Source of the DNA: Periconia sp. R9002
Taxonomy: Eukaryota > Ascomycota > Dothideomycetes > Pleosporales > Periconiaceae
Assembly (NCBI GenBank): GCA_023627715.1
Contig: JAMAHW010000083.1
Coordinates: 62,001 to 126,000 of the forward strand
Direction of reading: 5' to 3'
Length of the DNA stretch: 64,000 bases
Below are positions 22,236 through 35,300 of this stretch, piece after piece (the first letter of the stretch is position 1; every line of letters starts with the position of its first letter). The notes under the pieces were generated by a model. It saw only the letters and a list, made by a program, of their open reading frames with translations, searched no databases and was not told the origin of the DNA. The position numbers were made by a program, and so were the translations under genes.

Positions 22236-25047
22236 GATCACGGCGCGGTTGAAAGTTGACTTTGACTCAAGGAGAAAAGGTGTTTAGGGAGATAATATGT
22301 ATATTTCCCGCCAACGGGTACTCGGTCCCCCACGGGATCAGTATCAGCACTAGGTCCAGAAAGAGAAACACCAAGGAGAAAAGACCCAAACATTTTCTTA
22401 TCTCAGCAACGCGTATGGTGAATTACTACCTATTTGAGAAAGACGTTGAGTACAGGTGATGAGCCGCAAAAAAGTCCCCCAAAAAAGACACGTCTGTAGA
22501 CTCATCATTACCATTGCTGCGCTAGATAAGGGGTAATTGACTATTGGTGAACTACCATAGCGACTGCCACACACGCTGTATTGATATCAATTGAGATATC
22601 GCATTGCTGCGCCAGAGTAGGAGGTTCAGATAAATTATGTAGGCCAGCCCCCCGTTGTCGATTGATAATTCCTTTGTGGAGCCAGGCAAAGTTAAATTTT
22701 CCTGCGCCATATACATGAGTATACACTGTAATTATGTTAATGGATTCGCCACATATTTTGTTATATCACGACTACTGTAGGTTGGCCTGTTCCTATTGTC
22801 AATGACTATTTACACCAATCAATTGCGAAGAAGAGAACACTTTAATTGTCGATGACTATCTATCGAGATGACATCTCCCCAAAAACTCACAGCAAATAAC
22901 TCTAAAGGATTGAAGATGGGCTCAGGAATATCCAGAGGGGTAACACGTAGGGTCGCTACATATCGGGAGGACTGAGAATTTCAAGAATTCGAGGATCTGC
23001 ACTTTGTGTCCGCTTGCCCTCTTTTTTAGATAACGCATGGTACACTAGCTGTCTGATATGTAACGGCCCGACGAGTCACCCCTCTGTACATTTGATCTTG
23101 ATCCACTGTTGGCGCCGCTGGGATGTTCAAAGGTCGAAAAAAAGTATGGTAAGGCTACTGCGTCAACAATTCGCCTGCATTCTCACTCTGCGCGAACCCC
23201 ATTGGAGCACACTGATCTTGTGGGTACATAGAGCAAAGCTTTCTGCAGCTATATGATGTAACTTATGTATCGCTAGTTCTAGATTTTCTGTCTGAAAGGT
23301 GCAGACAAAAATTCTTTTGTGGTAGAAGTGGGTACCCTAATATGCAGTAAATGATAGGTATTGGCGCATCCAAATGCACGGTATCGTCCGGTTGTGTCAA
23401 GAAACTGCATATAGGTACCATAGAAATTCGACAATAACGCGTAACCCAGCAATCTTGGCTGCAGGAAATGGCATAGCTTTACTAGCTACGTACAGCTGCT
23501 ATTGCAAACGAATCTAGGTTAGCTTGTAGTATAGTAGCGTATTACAAGGCGCAACTCTCTGCAGCCAAGAGCGTAGGGTTACGTGTTATTGTCAAATTCC
23601 TACGGTAACCAATAACACAGACAGGAGATGGAGATATTTAGCAACTTGTTGGAAAAAGCATTCGTGTGAATTGACGGGACCACCCCATATATTCCGACGC
23701 GCTCACACATCGCACGCTCGGAGCTGCATGTGCAGCATCTTGTGCGCTGCGTAAACACGCTGCAACTGCGTAACCTAGTTTCGTAATGATAGTCGACGAG
23801 TGTTCAGCCAATATTGCTGACCCTAAGCTTTAGTACACTGTTTACATATTTATTACGTTATGTGCATTTGTGTTACGCTTCATCAACGACGGGCGTTCGC
23901 TTGCATGGAGAATATTATTCGAAAGAGGCGGAATGAAGATTGATGATTCGTGGAAATGAAGGATTCGCCAACGGGACAGGAAACCCTGATGGGAATTGTG
24001 GCGTGTTGCCTTTCGTTAATGTTGTGAGAGTTAAACAAGCTGCCGACGGGGACACGCCGATTGGCCTTCTGCTTTCTGCTGGGAGGCGCACGCCATTTCG
24101 TCACTCGGTGTGTACTGGCTGGGTGGCTTTCTTTTTCCCCACAAATTGGTCGCTGCCAAACTCCAGCCATGCATATAGGGCTTGGATCGACAAGGAAAGA
24201 CTGGAATTGGATGATTGATAGCCTCAAATGCGGGTGAGTTTGCGGACAGACCTTGGTATTTAAGGTATGCCGTATGTACGTCGTGAAGCAAATGCTGCCC
24301 GTCAAGTACGATCACGACCAAGCCCTCCTTTGAGAAATTGACAAGCTAACATACATCCATGTTTGAGCCTACCAGTATAGCCAGGTCGCTGCTCTCAAGA
24401 TTGCGATATCATGACTATAGCAGTTCTATCATGACGCCCCCCAATATGTATCACAAATCCTAAGTGGAAGGTTGCACCGGAAGCACCAGAGAAAACAGAA
24501 TGGAAAGTATGAACTCAAACCTTACCCCAGGATCGGATACAAAAAGCAAGATGTGGTACGATCCTTCCCGCGTCTGTATGCTCCTGATTGGTTGGTGGAA
24601 TACGCCATTCGTACACCCGTGTGCACATCCTGACCGAAGACATTATTGTGATACTTTACTTTGAGACGATAAAAATATATATTTGGGAAGAACAAGTTGA
24701 GGTTTATGGGTTTATGCAAGGTTATGTTTGGGATAGGGTACCGAAACCGACTTGATCGACAGAAATTGGCGCAGCGCAGAACACGCTCTACCCCATTCCC
24801 GGGTGTACGGACGAGGGTCGTCACACAATACTTATTGTGATGCATCACACATAAAAATGATCGGCGTAAAAATCCGATCGTGATATGATGAAGCAATTCT
24901 TGCACAAAGGCGGTGACACCTAAGATGAGTCGGAGCCCAAGACTTGATCACTATAAGTACTAGAGCTCTGGAAGCGGGAAGTGGGCAATCCATCATTCCC
25001 CTCACCTTCTGATTAATTGATGTTTCCTTTGAAAACTTATACCAATA
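22236..25047. other. gene-poor stretch holding a MITE-like element
   Basis: About 2.8 kb in which I recognise no protein. It includes the inverted-repeat element at 23414-23610. Small open frames around 23900-24300 and 24460-24900 have no motif. CACTATAAGTAC near 24952 may be the TATA box of the carboxylesterase. Confidence 0.45.
23414..23610. mobile_element. MITE-like element with ~52-bp terminal inverted repeats
   Basis: The left arm, 23414-23464, is the near-complement of the right arm, 23559-23610. Both carry GACAATAAC, CGTAACCC and CTTGGCTGCAG blocks in the same order once one is reversed. The arms enclose about 95 bp. Several differences between them are C-to-T or G-to-A changes, consistent with RIP. 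I see no transposase, so this would be a non-autonomous DNA element or a relic. A target duplication cannot be settled by eye. Confidence 0.65.
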
Positions 25048-27286
25048 ATGAGGTCATTTGCTATTGCTGTTGCGTTGTCTTCAGCGCTGGTCTCTAGTAG
25101 CAGCGTGCGTCTCGAAATATCCGTCAACGAAGAGTTTACCCTGAAAGACCCGTCACAGGGGTTGATGAATCAACACCGTGTCATTGATCCCACCCATCGC
25201 GAATCGAAATCCAATGTGGGAAACTCGGATGACCAGATTGATCTTGGCTACGAGATCCATCAGGGCTACTGGACGGTAGGCCACCTCATAAACGAAACCG
25301 CCATTTCCTCATCGTCTAACTCAATTTAAGGACAGTGAGAAGTACATCAGCTTCAACAATGTGCCGTATGCTGAGCCTCCTGTGGGGAATATGCGCTGGA
25401 TTAATCCTACCAACGTTCAGAAAAGACGAGAGGATGTCAACACCGGTGCCAAGCGGGCGGTTTGTCCCCAGACAGAGCCTGGCTGGGTTCCAGCTGCTAC
25501 TTCGTTTGTCAAAGATCTAATTTTGAAGGGAGTGCTGCCTAGAAAGTGGAAGAAACCTATCCATCCTGGGAATTATGCGGATTTTGGACCAGGGAAAGGT
25601 CTGCATGCAGACTGTGAGATCTAGCACATGTCTAACATATTCCTAAGCTGACACATGTTCCCTCAGCTAGTGAAGACTGTTTGAATCTCGACGTGGTTGT
25701 TCCCAAGTCTATCTGGGAAGGTCGGAACGAAGATGGGTCCAAAAAGGGTATGAGTCATAATTACGATATTTCTGAGGCGTTACTAACAATGTGACAAATA
25801 GCAGCTGTTTTGGTATGGATTCACGGCGGCGGGTATGCACATGACTTTCCACTGGTGTTTTGCGTCTCATTGCTGACATAGTATTGGAAAGATTTGTATA
25901 CGGATGGAAAGAAGCATTTGGTAGTCCAGAAGGCCTCTTGGAAACAGCAGGGTCAGATGGAGACGACATTGTTTATGTAGGTTTACATCGTCCAGCTCAA
26001 TCTAGGTGCTTATCCCGTTCATCAGGTTACAATGAACTACCGTCTAGGAGCATTCGGATGGTTGGGAGGAGATCGATTCTCAAATGATGGCGGTCTTGCC
26101 AACCTTGGCCTCCAAGATCAATTGTTTGCCTTGGATTGGGTTAAGGAGCACATTGCATCTTTTGGGGGCGATCCTGATAGGAAAGTCGTCCCTTACCGCA
26201 CGTTCATATGAATTAACTAACAAATTACAGGATCACGGTCATGGGTGAGAGCGCCGGTGCATCCTCAATCCTGCACCACATTACGGCCAACTCGAATCCT
26301 CCTGTATTCAAATCTGCCATCGTTCAGAGTCCAGGTTTTTTCCCTCAACCCAATCAAACAAGAGAGGACGAGACATATGAAACATTTCTGAATCTTACTG
26401 GCACGAAAAACCTTGATGAGTTGTGGGACGCTGACAGCCAGGTATTAATGGAAGCAAATGCAGCTATGACGCATAATTCTAGCTATGGTCTTTTCGCATT
26501 TGGACCAACCATCGATGGTTATTACGTCACTGACCTTCCCTGCAAGAACTTGAAAGAGAGAAGGCTCCATAAGAATATTAATCTTCTCGCTGGCCACACG
26601 AAATTTGATGGGGTAGTGTTCACTCCTCCATGGGTCCGCTTCAACGGACAGCTCGAAGACCACGTGCGGGAAATGTTTCCAGGAATTTCAGACACCGTGT
26701 TAGAGGATATCTCTGAAATGTATCCCATTGGGAAATTTTCATCCGGAAAGGAAAGGGTTCTCAAGGTTTCGGATTTTCTCGATGTGGGTTACTCATTGTG
26801 ACTGTGCACACGGATACTGATGTTCAGCAGGATGTTGCGATTCAGTGCAACACACAGTATCTAACCGAAGCAATGCTGGAAACTAGCGAAGTGTATAGAT
26901 ACGTGTTCAACATTATCCCAGCGATTCATGGCGCTGATGTCGCTTACACCGTGGGTACACCCAACCATGACGCTGCCATTTCTAATGTTTTATAGTTTGC
27001 CAATTCAACTTCCAAGGTCAACCAAAACGTCGCTAGGTTTTGGCAGAGCTCCATCGCCAATTTCGTTCGCTCTGGTGACCCAAACAACGGAATTTCTCCT
27101 CATTGGCCTTTGTATGATCTTGATAAACCAAAGTTGATGAATGTGGGGAGTGCCTCGCAATGGATCCTACCAAATTTTCGTGTGAGCGTTGGTAAGGATA
27201 AACTGGATCGGGAAAAATGTGACTATTGGCAGAGTGCACCTTTTTACGCGCCGGAGAGTACTTTTCTAAAGCAAGCGGGTTATTGA
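25048..27286 (+). CDS. secreted type-B carboxylesterase/lipase (possibly inactive allele)
   Basis: Predicted join(25048..25275,25331..25613,25667..25747,25802..25832,25892..25976,26026..26180,26231..26783,26831..26950,26996..27286), 608 residues. It begins with a signal peptide ([19 protein letters not shown]) and would be a secreted alpha/beta-hydrolase cleaving carboxylic esters. HGGGFVYG (205-212) is the oxyanion-hole motif, GESAG with Ser295 the nucleophile elbow, an aspartate in GHTKFDG the likely acid, and His505 in IHGADVAY the base. NYRLGAFGW is a family signature. One intron (26181-26230) starts GAAAGT instead of GTAAGT. If it is not spliced, a TGA about a dozen codons on ends the protein after the nucleophile region is lost. 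The last two introns share GTGGGT donors and are short (47 and 45 bp). The family and frame are firm; function depends on that one splice site. Confidence 0.8.
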
Positions 27287-28349
27287 AATGGGGGCTATGG
27301 CCCGGTGCCTGTCCATTGACGCACATGGATCAATCACATGACCATTACTTTGGCCCAGGTGCCGTGACCATGCATGTTAGACAAAAGTGTGAAATATAAC
27401 ACTATGATCGTGCCCGCACCATGTGTCGATACCCAGGGTAGTTACTCTGTGAGGATCATAGTTCAATTTCAATTTCATAACACTATGATCTTTGATTTCA
27501 CATCAAATCTGAATGGAATTGGAACCTACTCAATATCCTAAGTACAGCTGCCTCTTTCTATCACAGTTCTCTCAGTATGTGAAGAGCTCTACAACCTCCA
27601 ACCTCAGAGCATCCATATGCGGCATCAATATGATGGTGCAGTAGGGAGGAGGGGATCAATATATACCTGAACATGTATGTGTACCAATAAAGTCTGCGTC
27701 AGAAGCAAAGAGCACGAACGAAAAGTGCAGAACGCCTTACGGTTATCTATCTATAGTACATGCATGAATGTAATCTATGTACCTACATGAAGTCCGTAAA
27801 TTAATCACGTGTTTCATTTGCTGACTCAGCCTCGTGCGATTGTTGAGTCCCTCGACTTGAAACGCCCCTTTTATTCGAGCTTTGGAGGTTCTCAGCAAAG
27901 TCCAGTACGTTTGCACTTATCCAGTACTCCCGTGTGTGTTTTCTAAGTCTTCGGTGAGAAACGATAATAGCGACTCACATTGGGGTCATTTTACTGATAC
28001 ATACACATGCGACTCCCAGGAGGCTGCCAAGCCGTGATACTCAAGCTGCCTTCCAAAAACTCGTAAGCTTCGCCCTTCCCCATCTACCAGACGCTAGTTG
28101 AGACTATCTTAGGCAGTGTCTTCCGATATGCCCATCAAAATACCATGCACCTAGATAGTGACGCCATCCTTGATTTTTTCGCACGCGTATCGCGCCCGAT
28201 CTCCAATGCGGATAGCTTGTACCACTATTCATACTTGCAGGACTCTTTTCGGAATGTTGAGGAACATGCAACGTATTGAGGAGTAGCCTGGCGAGGAGCC
28301 GATATCATTAGCATCGTATAGTGCTCTAGGAAAATCTCAATCTTCAAAT
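27287..28349. other. intergenic stretch
   Basis: No gene is seen. The word AACACTATGATC occurs at about 27398 and 27478, with an inverted GATCATAGTT between them, making a small local repeat of unknown meaning. Confidence 0.45.
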
Positions 28350-29843
28350 ATGAGTCATACGGATTTCAGAAACCGCGGAAGACCAACAGAACTGGGAGCA
28401 ACGAGAGACATTGAGAAAGGGACAAATCATGAAGCGTTCCCGTCACCTTCAGCGGAGGGGCGCAGGCGTCGAATGCATCAGGAATCAATACCATTTGCTG
28501 AGCAGATTCGTTCTACATTGAAAAGTTCATGGTTGAACATTTTCCTTCCTTTTATTCCTGCTGGTTTCGCCGTCAATTATTTGCGTTGCAATCCAGCGAC
28601 CATAGTGTCTGTTAACTTTTTAGCCATCATTCCCTGTGCTACAATTATATCATTTTCCCTACGAGAGGTAGCAAACAGGCTTGGCGACGTGTATGGTGGT
28701 CTACTTAATATGACCCTAAGGTAAGTCCTGAATCGATGTTTAACTACTTTGAAAGCCAGCTAATTCCCGCCTAGCAATATGGTTCAGTTAGTCACCTCCA
28801 TTCTGTTGCTCAATCAACGACAAATTACTCTTCTCCAGATTACATTGGTGGGATCTTTCCTAGCGAACTTACTGCTCATGACAGGACTTTGTTTCGTTAT
28901 AGGAGGGGTGACCCGCTCCGAACAACATTTCAACCCTCTTATAGCACGAACAATTAGCATTCTGCTATGCATTTTTGTTATAGCCATCGTTATTGTACAT
29001 TTGTTTGCCTCTAACCTAAGAGAAATGAACTTTCACGGTGGGGAAAAGTCTCGGGTGTTGTGCGTATCAAGAGGGACGGCATTAATCATCCTATGCTCAT
29101 ACGGCATGTACATCATCTCACAGTACCTACCAAAAAACTTAGCGTATTACATCAGGTGCGGAATACTCAGACAGCCCGGTCACTCGCCGATTGACAGTTC
29201 AGATGTACGTTCACTCCTAAGATAGGTGTAGTAGAGCGATATTTAAAGGAAACAGGTTGAATCTCCACCGAATCCCATACCGTTTACGATGATCAATAGT
29301 GACGATGGACACAAGCAGCCGCGTCTTAGCCTACCGAGTGGCATCGCATTACTCATTCTATTTGTTGCACTACTAGCTTTCAACACACAATTCGCCACCG
29401 ATAGACTTCAGTCACTTCTGGAACAATCAGGGATCACTGAGACATTTGTCGGCCTAGTTATTATACCTATCGTCAGCAGTGATCCCTCGTGTTTTTCAGC
29501 AGCACAAAGAAATCGTCTCACAATTAGTATCTCACTCACAATGGAAAGGTGTATGCAGACATCACTACTGGTTATACCGTGCGTTATTCTCGTGGCGTGG
29601 GGCGTGGGAGCCGATGACTTGACACTTCAATACAATGAGACCATCACCGCAAGTGTTTTTGTATCTGTTTTGATCGCGTCACAGTGTGTCCAGACAGGGA
29701 AGAGCAACTGGTAGGTCCACGTCCCTGCTGCTATTGCAAGTGCTGATATTGCAAGGTTGACCGGTATTCTGCTCATCATCATCTACGTTATCATCTCACT
29801 CTCTGCGTACTTCATTGTCGAAGAATCATCGACTATTACTTAA
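28350..29843 (+). CDS. CaCA-superfamily cation/proton exchanger, divergent CAX-like
   Basis: Spliced as join(28350..28720,28775..29204,29256..29710,29756..29843), 447 residues. All introns are GT-AG and in phase. After a hydrophilic N-terminus come about eleven hydrophobic segments, as in vacuolar Ca2+/H+ exchangers of the Vcx1 type. The first alpha repeat, GGLLNMTLSNMVQLV, aligns with the canonical GGLLNATFGNAVELI, so the ion-binding Glu is Gln (about residue 128). In the second repeat GLVIIPIVSSDPS stands where GNAAEH is expected, so the second Glu is missing too. KSNWLTG and a final helix complete the fold. I recall other fungal paralogues with the same VQL and DPS patterns, so this is probably a subfamily rather than decay. 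Its ion and direction of transport are unknown. Confidence 0.88.
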
Positions 29844-30978
29844 TACTAGAAGGCTAGATTCTTCCAGAGTGCAATACCATTCAAACCCCACGCTCCAGTC
29901 TTTGGCGAAAGTGAATCTTGGACATGTAATATATGAAGCAAACATATCGGTTGAGCGTCTGAGAAAGTTTGAGAAACTGCTTTTAGCACATGCTGATTAG
30001 GAATCAACGACGACGGAGAATTGATTTGGATTGATTTGAAATCAGACTTGCGCTCAAAAAAACCTTGAGACACGTTATACGCGTTTCTAACAAAGTGATA
30101 CGATACACTGTTTCTCGGAAATTGATTTTGAATGCTGATTTACGAACAGGTTACTTCCCCCTTCATGCAGGGGGAGTTTTCCCAGCAGACCTAACTGTAA
30201 GGAACACGATTGTCTACATGGTTCACGTGGTCCAATCACAGCTCCGGACACTGCCCCGCACGGTAAGTTGGCAGCCACAGCCGTAACAATAATTCGCCTG
30301 CAACTAGAGAATGGAGAGACAGAGATGCCAATCCTAGCGACATTCAAAGGCAAGGAGGTCTAGCGATACGGAGGGTTGGTGATACCCAGAATAGCGGAAC
30401 ATGCAGATTAGCATTTTATGCGAGGCTAGCAAAGCGGGAATGTTTGTTAAAGAGAGATGGGCTGCAACTTAGTTGTACTCTAGCCTTGTTGCTTATATAT
30501 CTAAGGAACGTCGTGCACCTGCTCCAACAGATGTTGTGTATCTGGCCATTGAGAGAGAACACTGTTCGGAAATCTGCGGCGCTCAGCGACCGCCACCATT
30601 CACTCCGCTTTCATATCTTGCGCGCGGAAGCGAGACTGCGTTCGGTCAAGACCCGAGTTGTCCGTCGAAATGTCGCAGTGTCAGGTAGTGGTGGTGCACA
30701 TATGCATGGTAGGGCTTTCAATGTATTGATTGATCATTGAGTACTCAGGCTATGGCCACACACTGTGCCGTCCTGCGCCAAGGCGCTAGCCATATCGGGC
30801 ACAGCTCCTCATATCCATCCTCACACGCTGGAAGAACAAGATATATTAATACCTATCGTGCAAGAGGCTGAGCCTCTAATTGAAGTCCCCAAGACTTATT
30901 ATAGTATAAATAGATCTCATATACATTTAATTTTTCTCATAATATGAACGCGTATAAGTCGTACGTCAAAAGAACGAC
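29844..30978. other. intergenic stretch, no recognised gene
   Basis: Fragments of open frame occur around 30065-30740 on the plus strand, but they switch frame and show no domain. They may be an old coding relic; I cannot identify it. Confidence 0.4.
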
Positions 30979-32373
30979 TTAGACTTTTATTAATGCCTTG
31001 ACATTAGTCTCAAATATTCTTTCCTTCTCCCCCGCGCTCAAGAAATTCACCTGATCGAATAAAGCATTGAGAAGCGGTCCAGGTACTTCCTGAAATTCGG
31101 TGCTGTACGGAAAATCCTTTAAGAACAACGCTGTTATACATCTTGTCTTGGAAAAAAAATAAATGATAGAGACAACTCACCGTGCCATACATGAATTGTG
31201 ACTTAGGTACCCCATATCCGAACAGGCCCTGCAGAGCGTGTGGCAGCGTCGGCCCAGCTGTGTCGTAAAATACTCTGTTCAGATTTGTTAGCCAGCTCAT
31301 ACCTCAAACGAGGATAACCAAGTACCTTGTTTGAAATATGTCTGCGTAATTTTCCCACGACTCAGTCGGTCCATATACAGGACTTTCAAAGTATCTATCC
31401 GCTACGCTGGCGAATGCACCAGCACAGTGCGCAAACCCAAACCTTAAATTTTCATTCTCGCGCATGGTGTGTGCACGAGTCATATTCAAGATATTTCTCG
31501 CCGTGTCAAACAGGAATTCAAAAGGGGCAAAAGCAAAGCCATATGAGGGGTAGGCCGGAGCCACTGCTCCGTTGACTTCCTGCTGTGGGACAGCGGGATG
31601 ATAGAATATACCTGTACTTTTAGTGTTCAAGTACTCGTAAAAACGCGCAAATGCCTCTGATCCATGGTATTGTCCCTCGTGTGAGCTGAAAAGACCGATG
31701 CCGCTGGTATTCAGCTTTTCAAGTGCGTATCTGGCCTCCACAATGCTGCTGTCGATATACGGGAGAGGAATGTTGGCGACAAAAGAGAACCTTTCCGGAT
31801 ATGTTTTCGTAAGAGCAAACATGTATTCGTTCAATAACCGAGCCACGGCTGAATTCTGCGCCCCATCACCATTGAAAACGTTTGCGCCTGGCGTTGACAT
31901 TGATACAACGCTTCGGACGATGCCGTTCGCCGACATGAAGGCTAGGTGATCTTGGAGACTCCAAGGGGGTACCCGATTTGTGGGGGGCAAATAGGCGTCC
32001 TGTAAGGCTCTGTAAAACGAGGGAATGATATGAGCTGCATGATTTTGTTATTATATATTCTGCTGAAACTCAATCAAGGCTCACAGTGAATATCGATCTT
32101 GGTAGCTTGCGAGAAGTCTGGGAGTGGTAATGCATCCTGACTTATGAGCTCAATCTCTGCGATTGCTTCATTTGTCCAGTTGTATTGCGAGAGATCAATG
32201 CCATCTAGGTCTTGTTAGTGACGATTTGCTGGCACAAGCAATCACTAACCATTTTTTGCATTCTCAATAATCCTAACGCGCAAAGAACCGTCGATAGAGC
32301 TGTTGTTCGCTGCATAGACAGCGCCGAACATTAGCAGGGAGAAAAAGGCACGTGCAAAGTAAAATGGCAACAT
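30979..32373 (-). CDS. secreted amidohydrolase-2 family protein (ACMSD-like decarboxylase)
   Basis: Spliced as complement(join(30979..31116,31181..31274,31326..32034,32085..32204,32250..32373)), 394 residues. The introns are 45-64 bp. An N-terminal signal peptide (MLPFYFARAFFSLLMFGAVYAANN) precedes a TIM-barrel metal-dependent hydrolase. Known relatives, aminocarboxymuconate-semialdehyde and gamma-resorcylate decarboxylases, remove CO2 from aromatic acids using Zn or Mn. Metal ligands are visible: HSH in DIHSHIIP (His81, His83, formed across intron 2), a histidine in FYHPA, a histidine in FGFAHCAG, and Asp350 in GTDFPY (formed across intron 4). The signal peptide is unusual for this mostly cytosolic family and suggests an extracellular or vacuolar role against aromatic acids. 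The start is the ATG at 32373. Confidence 0.88.
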
Positions 32374-35300
32374 TTTGATATACCCTCCTGTACAAAACAA
32401 AATATTAATACAAGCGAGAGGAAGTTGGTATATAGACAAAATATGCGGTTCCCCAAGGCGTTTCCGACCTAGGTCACAGAGGGTTACAGCATCGGGAGAT
32501 CTACTGAGGGCGAGAAATGTGCCAAAGATAATCCAACGCAAAACGCAGATCAAAAGCGATGGTGGATGACACTGATTCCGTAGACGCTGTATGGATCCTA
32601 TAATACACCACCATTTTAATATAGAGTGTCCCAATGCTCCACCCCTTGTACATTACGTACAGAGTGTACCTGCACCAGGTCATCCCCTTGTCGTTGAGTA
32701 TTCCCAGACCAAGGGGAGATCGCGCCGAGAGCGAACTTAAAATTAATATTCAACTACCACGTGCTTAATGCAAATGGCCTCATGCAACTGGGCCCTGGAA
32801 CATGTGCCACCACGCAACACCCCCAAATTCCTCGCAGGCCACGCTCTTTTCAAATGTTGACTACTATTCACGTTAGGGACTTGCTAACCTAACCCCAACA
32901 GCTATCGATCGGCCTGATTGTGGTCCAAAAAACTTCTTTGCGAGCAATTCATTACATGAGCTATCGGACAACCGCACACATGCGCGTCATGCTCATAGGT
33001 GGCGTCGAATGCTTCGTGCACAGGCATTAATACTCTATCCAGTGGGGATACGACTAAAGATCGACGCGATCGGCTGCTTCCACAGCCTTTCCTTCATGGG
33101 GAACTTCATCTCTTCCACGACAGTGCGACGGCGTGGAATCCCTAGGTTCTCGTGTGCACTCCATGTGCGCCATTGCTGCGAGATCTACGTCATGATCCCC
33201 ACTGATAGCACCGCATCTTGAGCCATCTTGAACTAATTTATTGTCCGGCCATGTTACCTGCATTATCAGCCGCATGCACCGCAACCGTTTTTCTATGATT
33301 ATTTTTTGTAATGCGATATGTCAGGGAGCTTGATATTTCCTGTTGCAACTATATTGTACTGTTTCTGCTCGCTGATTCATACTGCGCAAGATGAATTGAG
33401 GATTTCTTTTCCGCGTGGATCACGGCCCCACTCGTGCGCGGAATTGTGTTTTAAATTAGAGTTGGGCAAGTTTTGTTGAACGTGGCGAACAAAGTTCTCA
33501 AAAGAACAAGCACTGAGATCGGTGGATGTTAATTTTTATTGCTAAGTCGGGTCCGGCAACAGAAAATACGCATAATATCACGTGGACTATCACGTGGACC
33601 TGTCTCAACGACTCCTGCCCAGGGAATTTTTTGAACCTCCGATTCCCGATTCCATGGCTATAAGGTGAGGATGAGAATCAGACAGGGGATGGAGCGATGA
33701 TGCTTGGAAAATCCCGAAAAACAGCCTAATGTTTACACCGTGGCAAATTACTGTCAACGCTCTCGTTGTATGATGTTATGCTAGCGATAAAGCTGAAGCG
33801 CAAACACGCTGCAGGCGGGGCACCAGACGACCTAGAGTGGGATGGAGCTTGGCCTTTATGGAGAAAAACGGACATAGGCGTTGCAGAAACAAGGAAATAG
33901 TGCAGTGGAGTTTCTGGAAGGCTCTGTATATGAAGTGTCTCGAAGAGGATAAGTAGTGTCATGGAAGATGTAGCCGCCAGACCCGGAACCGTGCCGAGGC
34001 ACGAAAACAGCTATTGCACACCATATAGTCCTATCCATGCCTTTGGAACAATTCCTCTCCGAGAAATCGCGTGTAACAAATCTTGTGGCAAGGTGAAAAG
34101 AGCAGGTTGCTGATGTATAAGCGACTCGAGATCCACAACGCAACTTACATCGTCGATGTCATAAGAATCGCTGTTTCGAAATAACACAGCTACGGACTTT
34201 GGGGAGTTTATGATAGTGCTAGTCCTTCAAATTTGAGAATTCCAAAAGATAAAGTTGGCATCGTCCGTGCATTTGCATGCTACAACCGTTCGCGAGCAAA
34301 CTGGTGCGAGCGTGGGTCGGGCGGTGTCCAAGCCAGTCAAAATCATTTCAATAAAGTTGAAGAAAACACGTGAATCTCATAGAATTGGAACATCGATACA
34401 TGGCATTTTTGAATAAGAGTTTACAGTAGAAGACGAATGTGATGAAAAAGAAATATCCATCATCAAAATGCATGTCATCACCGTCAAAAAGGAGGTCGCG
34501 GCACCCGATCAACTGTTTGACATGGTCGATGTTGACATTGGAGAAATATCAGCGGGTTGGGACAAGAAGAGCAAGTCAAGCTTATGCTCCGGGCTTATCG
34601 ACAAGCCTACGATTCTACGCAGTTGGATGCAAGTTAAAAGCTTCGCATCATCACGGGTGGATCGTCAAAGCAGGCTATGTTCAGGCGTGGCTCAAACCAA
34701 ATTAGTATGTAAATGGCAATTGCCGGTTTTCGCAAAAACGACACTTCGTCCCATCATTTGTTCCGCATGGTGCACGTGTCATTATGTGCACCGCCTTTGC
34801 CCATTTCTTTTCGAGTTTGCCGTATGCCCCTGAGCTATTCTACACTTTAGCTGTATTTCGAATGAGCAAACTAAAATGTTGGATAGCTTAGACCCTAAGA
34901 GTAAGATTGAAGCCACCAATGTATTCTTGCTATTAGCTAAAATTCAACTGGATTGCCGTGGAAATGTATCGAGGATAGCATGTGCCTTAAACGCGTTTCG
35001 GGCTTAACCCTCGCTGCCTGTCCCGCCTTCACAACCCATCCAGATTGTGGCTATCACAGTGACTTCGGAATGATGGATCGCCAGTCATAGTGTTCTGGAC
35101 CCAGACTCAGGCATAAAGGTGACCTAGAAGCGGCAAACGTGGCCTGCTCTGTTATATCCGGAAAACATATATTACGGGCGTGGCGTATTCACCTCAGTCG
35201 AGTATCCGGGCCGCAGTTCTGCACGTATATTTAACTTCATAGACAATAGCTTCCATTTAGAAAGTGTATTGATGAATTTGGAACTATTCATTCCATCTGC

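Noticed and set aside
26951..26995. In-frame TAG as a nonsense mutation in the carboxylesterase
   Set aside because: The TAG is the end of a 45-bp GTGGGT...TATAG intron with a CTAAT branch-like site; splicing keeps the frame.
30065..30740. Possible broken gene between the CAX-like and amidohydrolase genes
   Set aside because: Short sense-like stretches switch frame and match nothing I know, so no family can be supported.
34468..34833. 121-codon frame starting MHVITVKKEVAAPD
   Set aside because: A reasonable start, but no domain, no splice support and low-complexity cysteine-rich decay toward its end.
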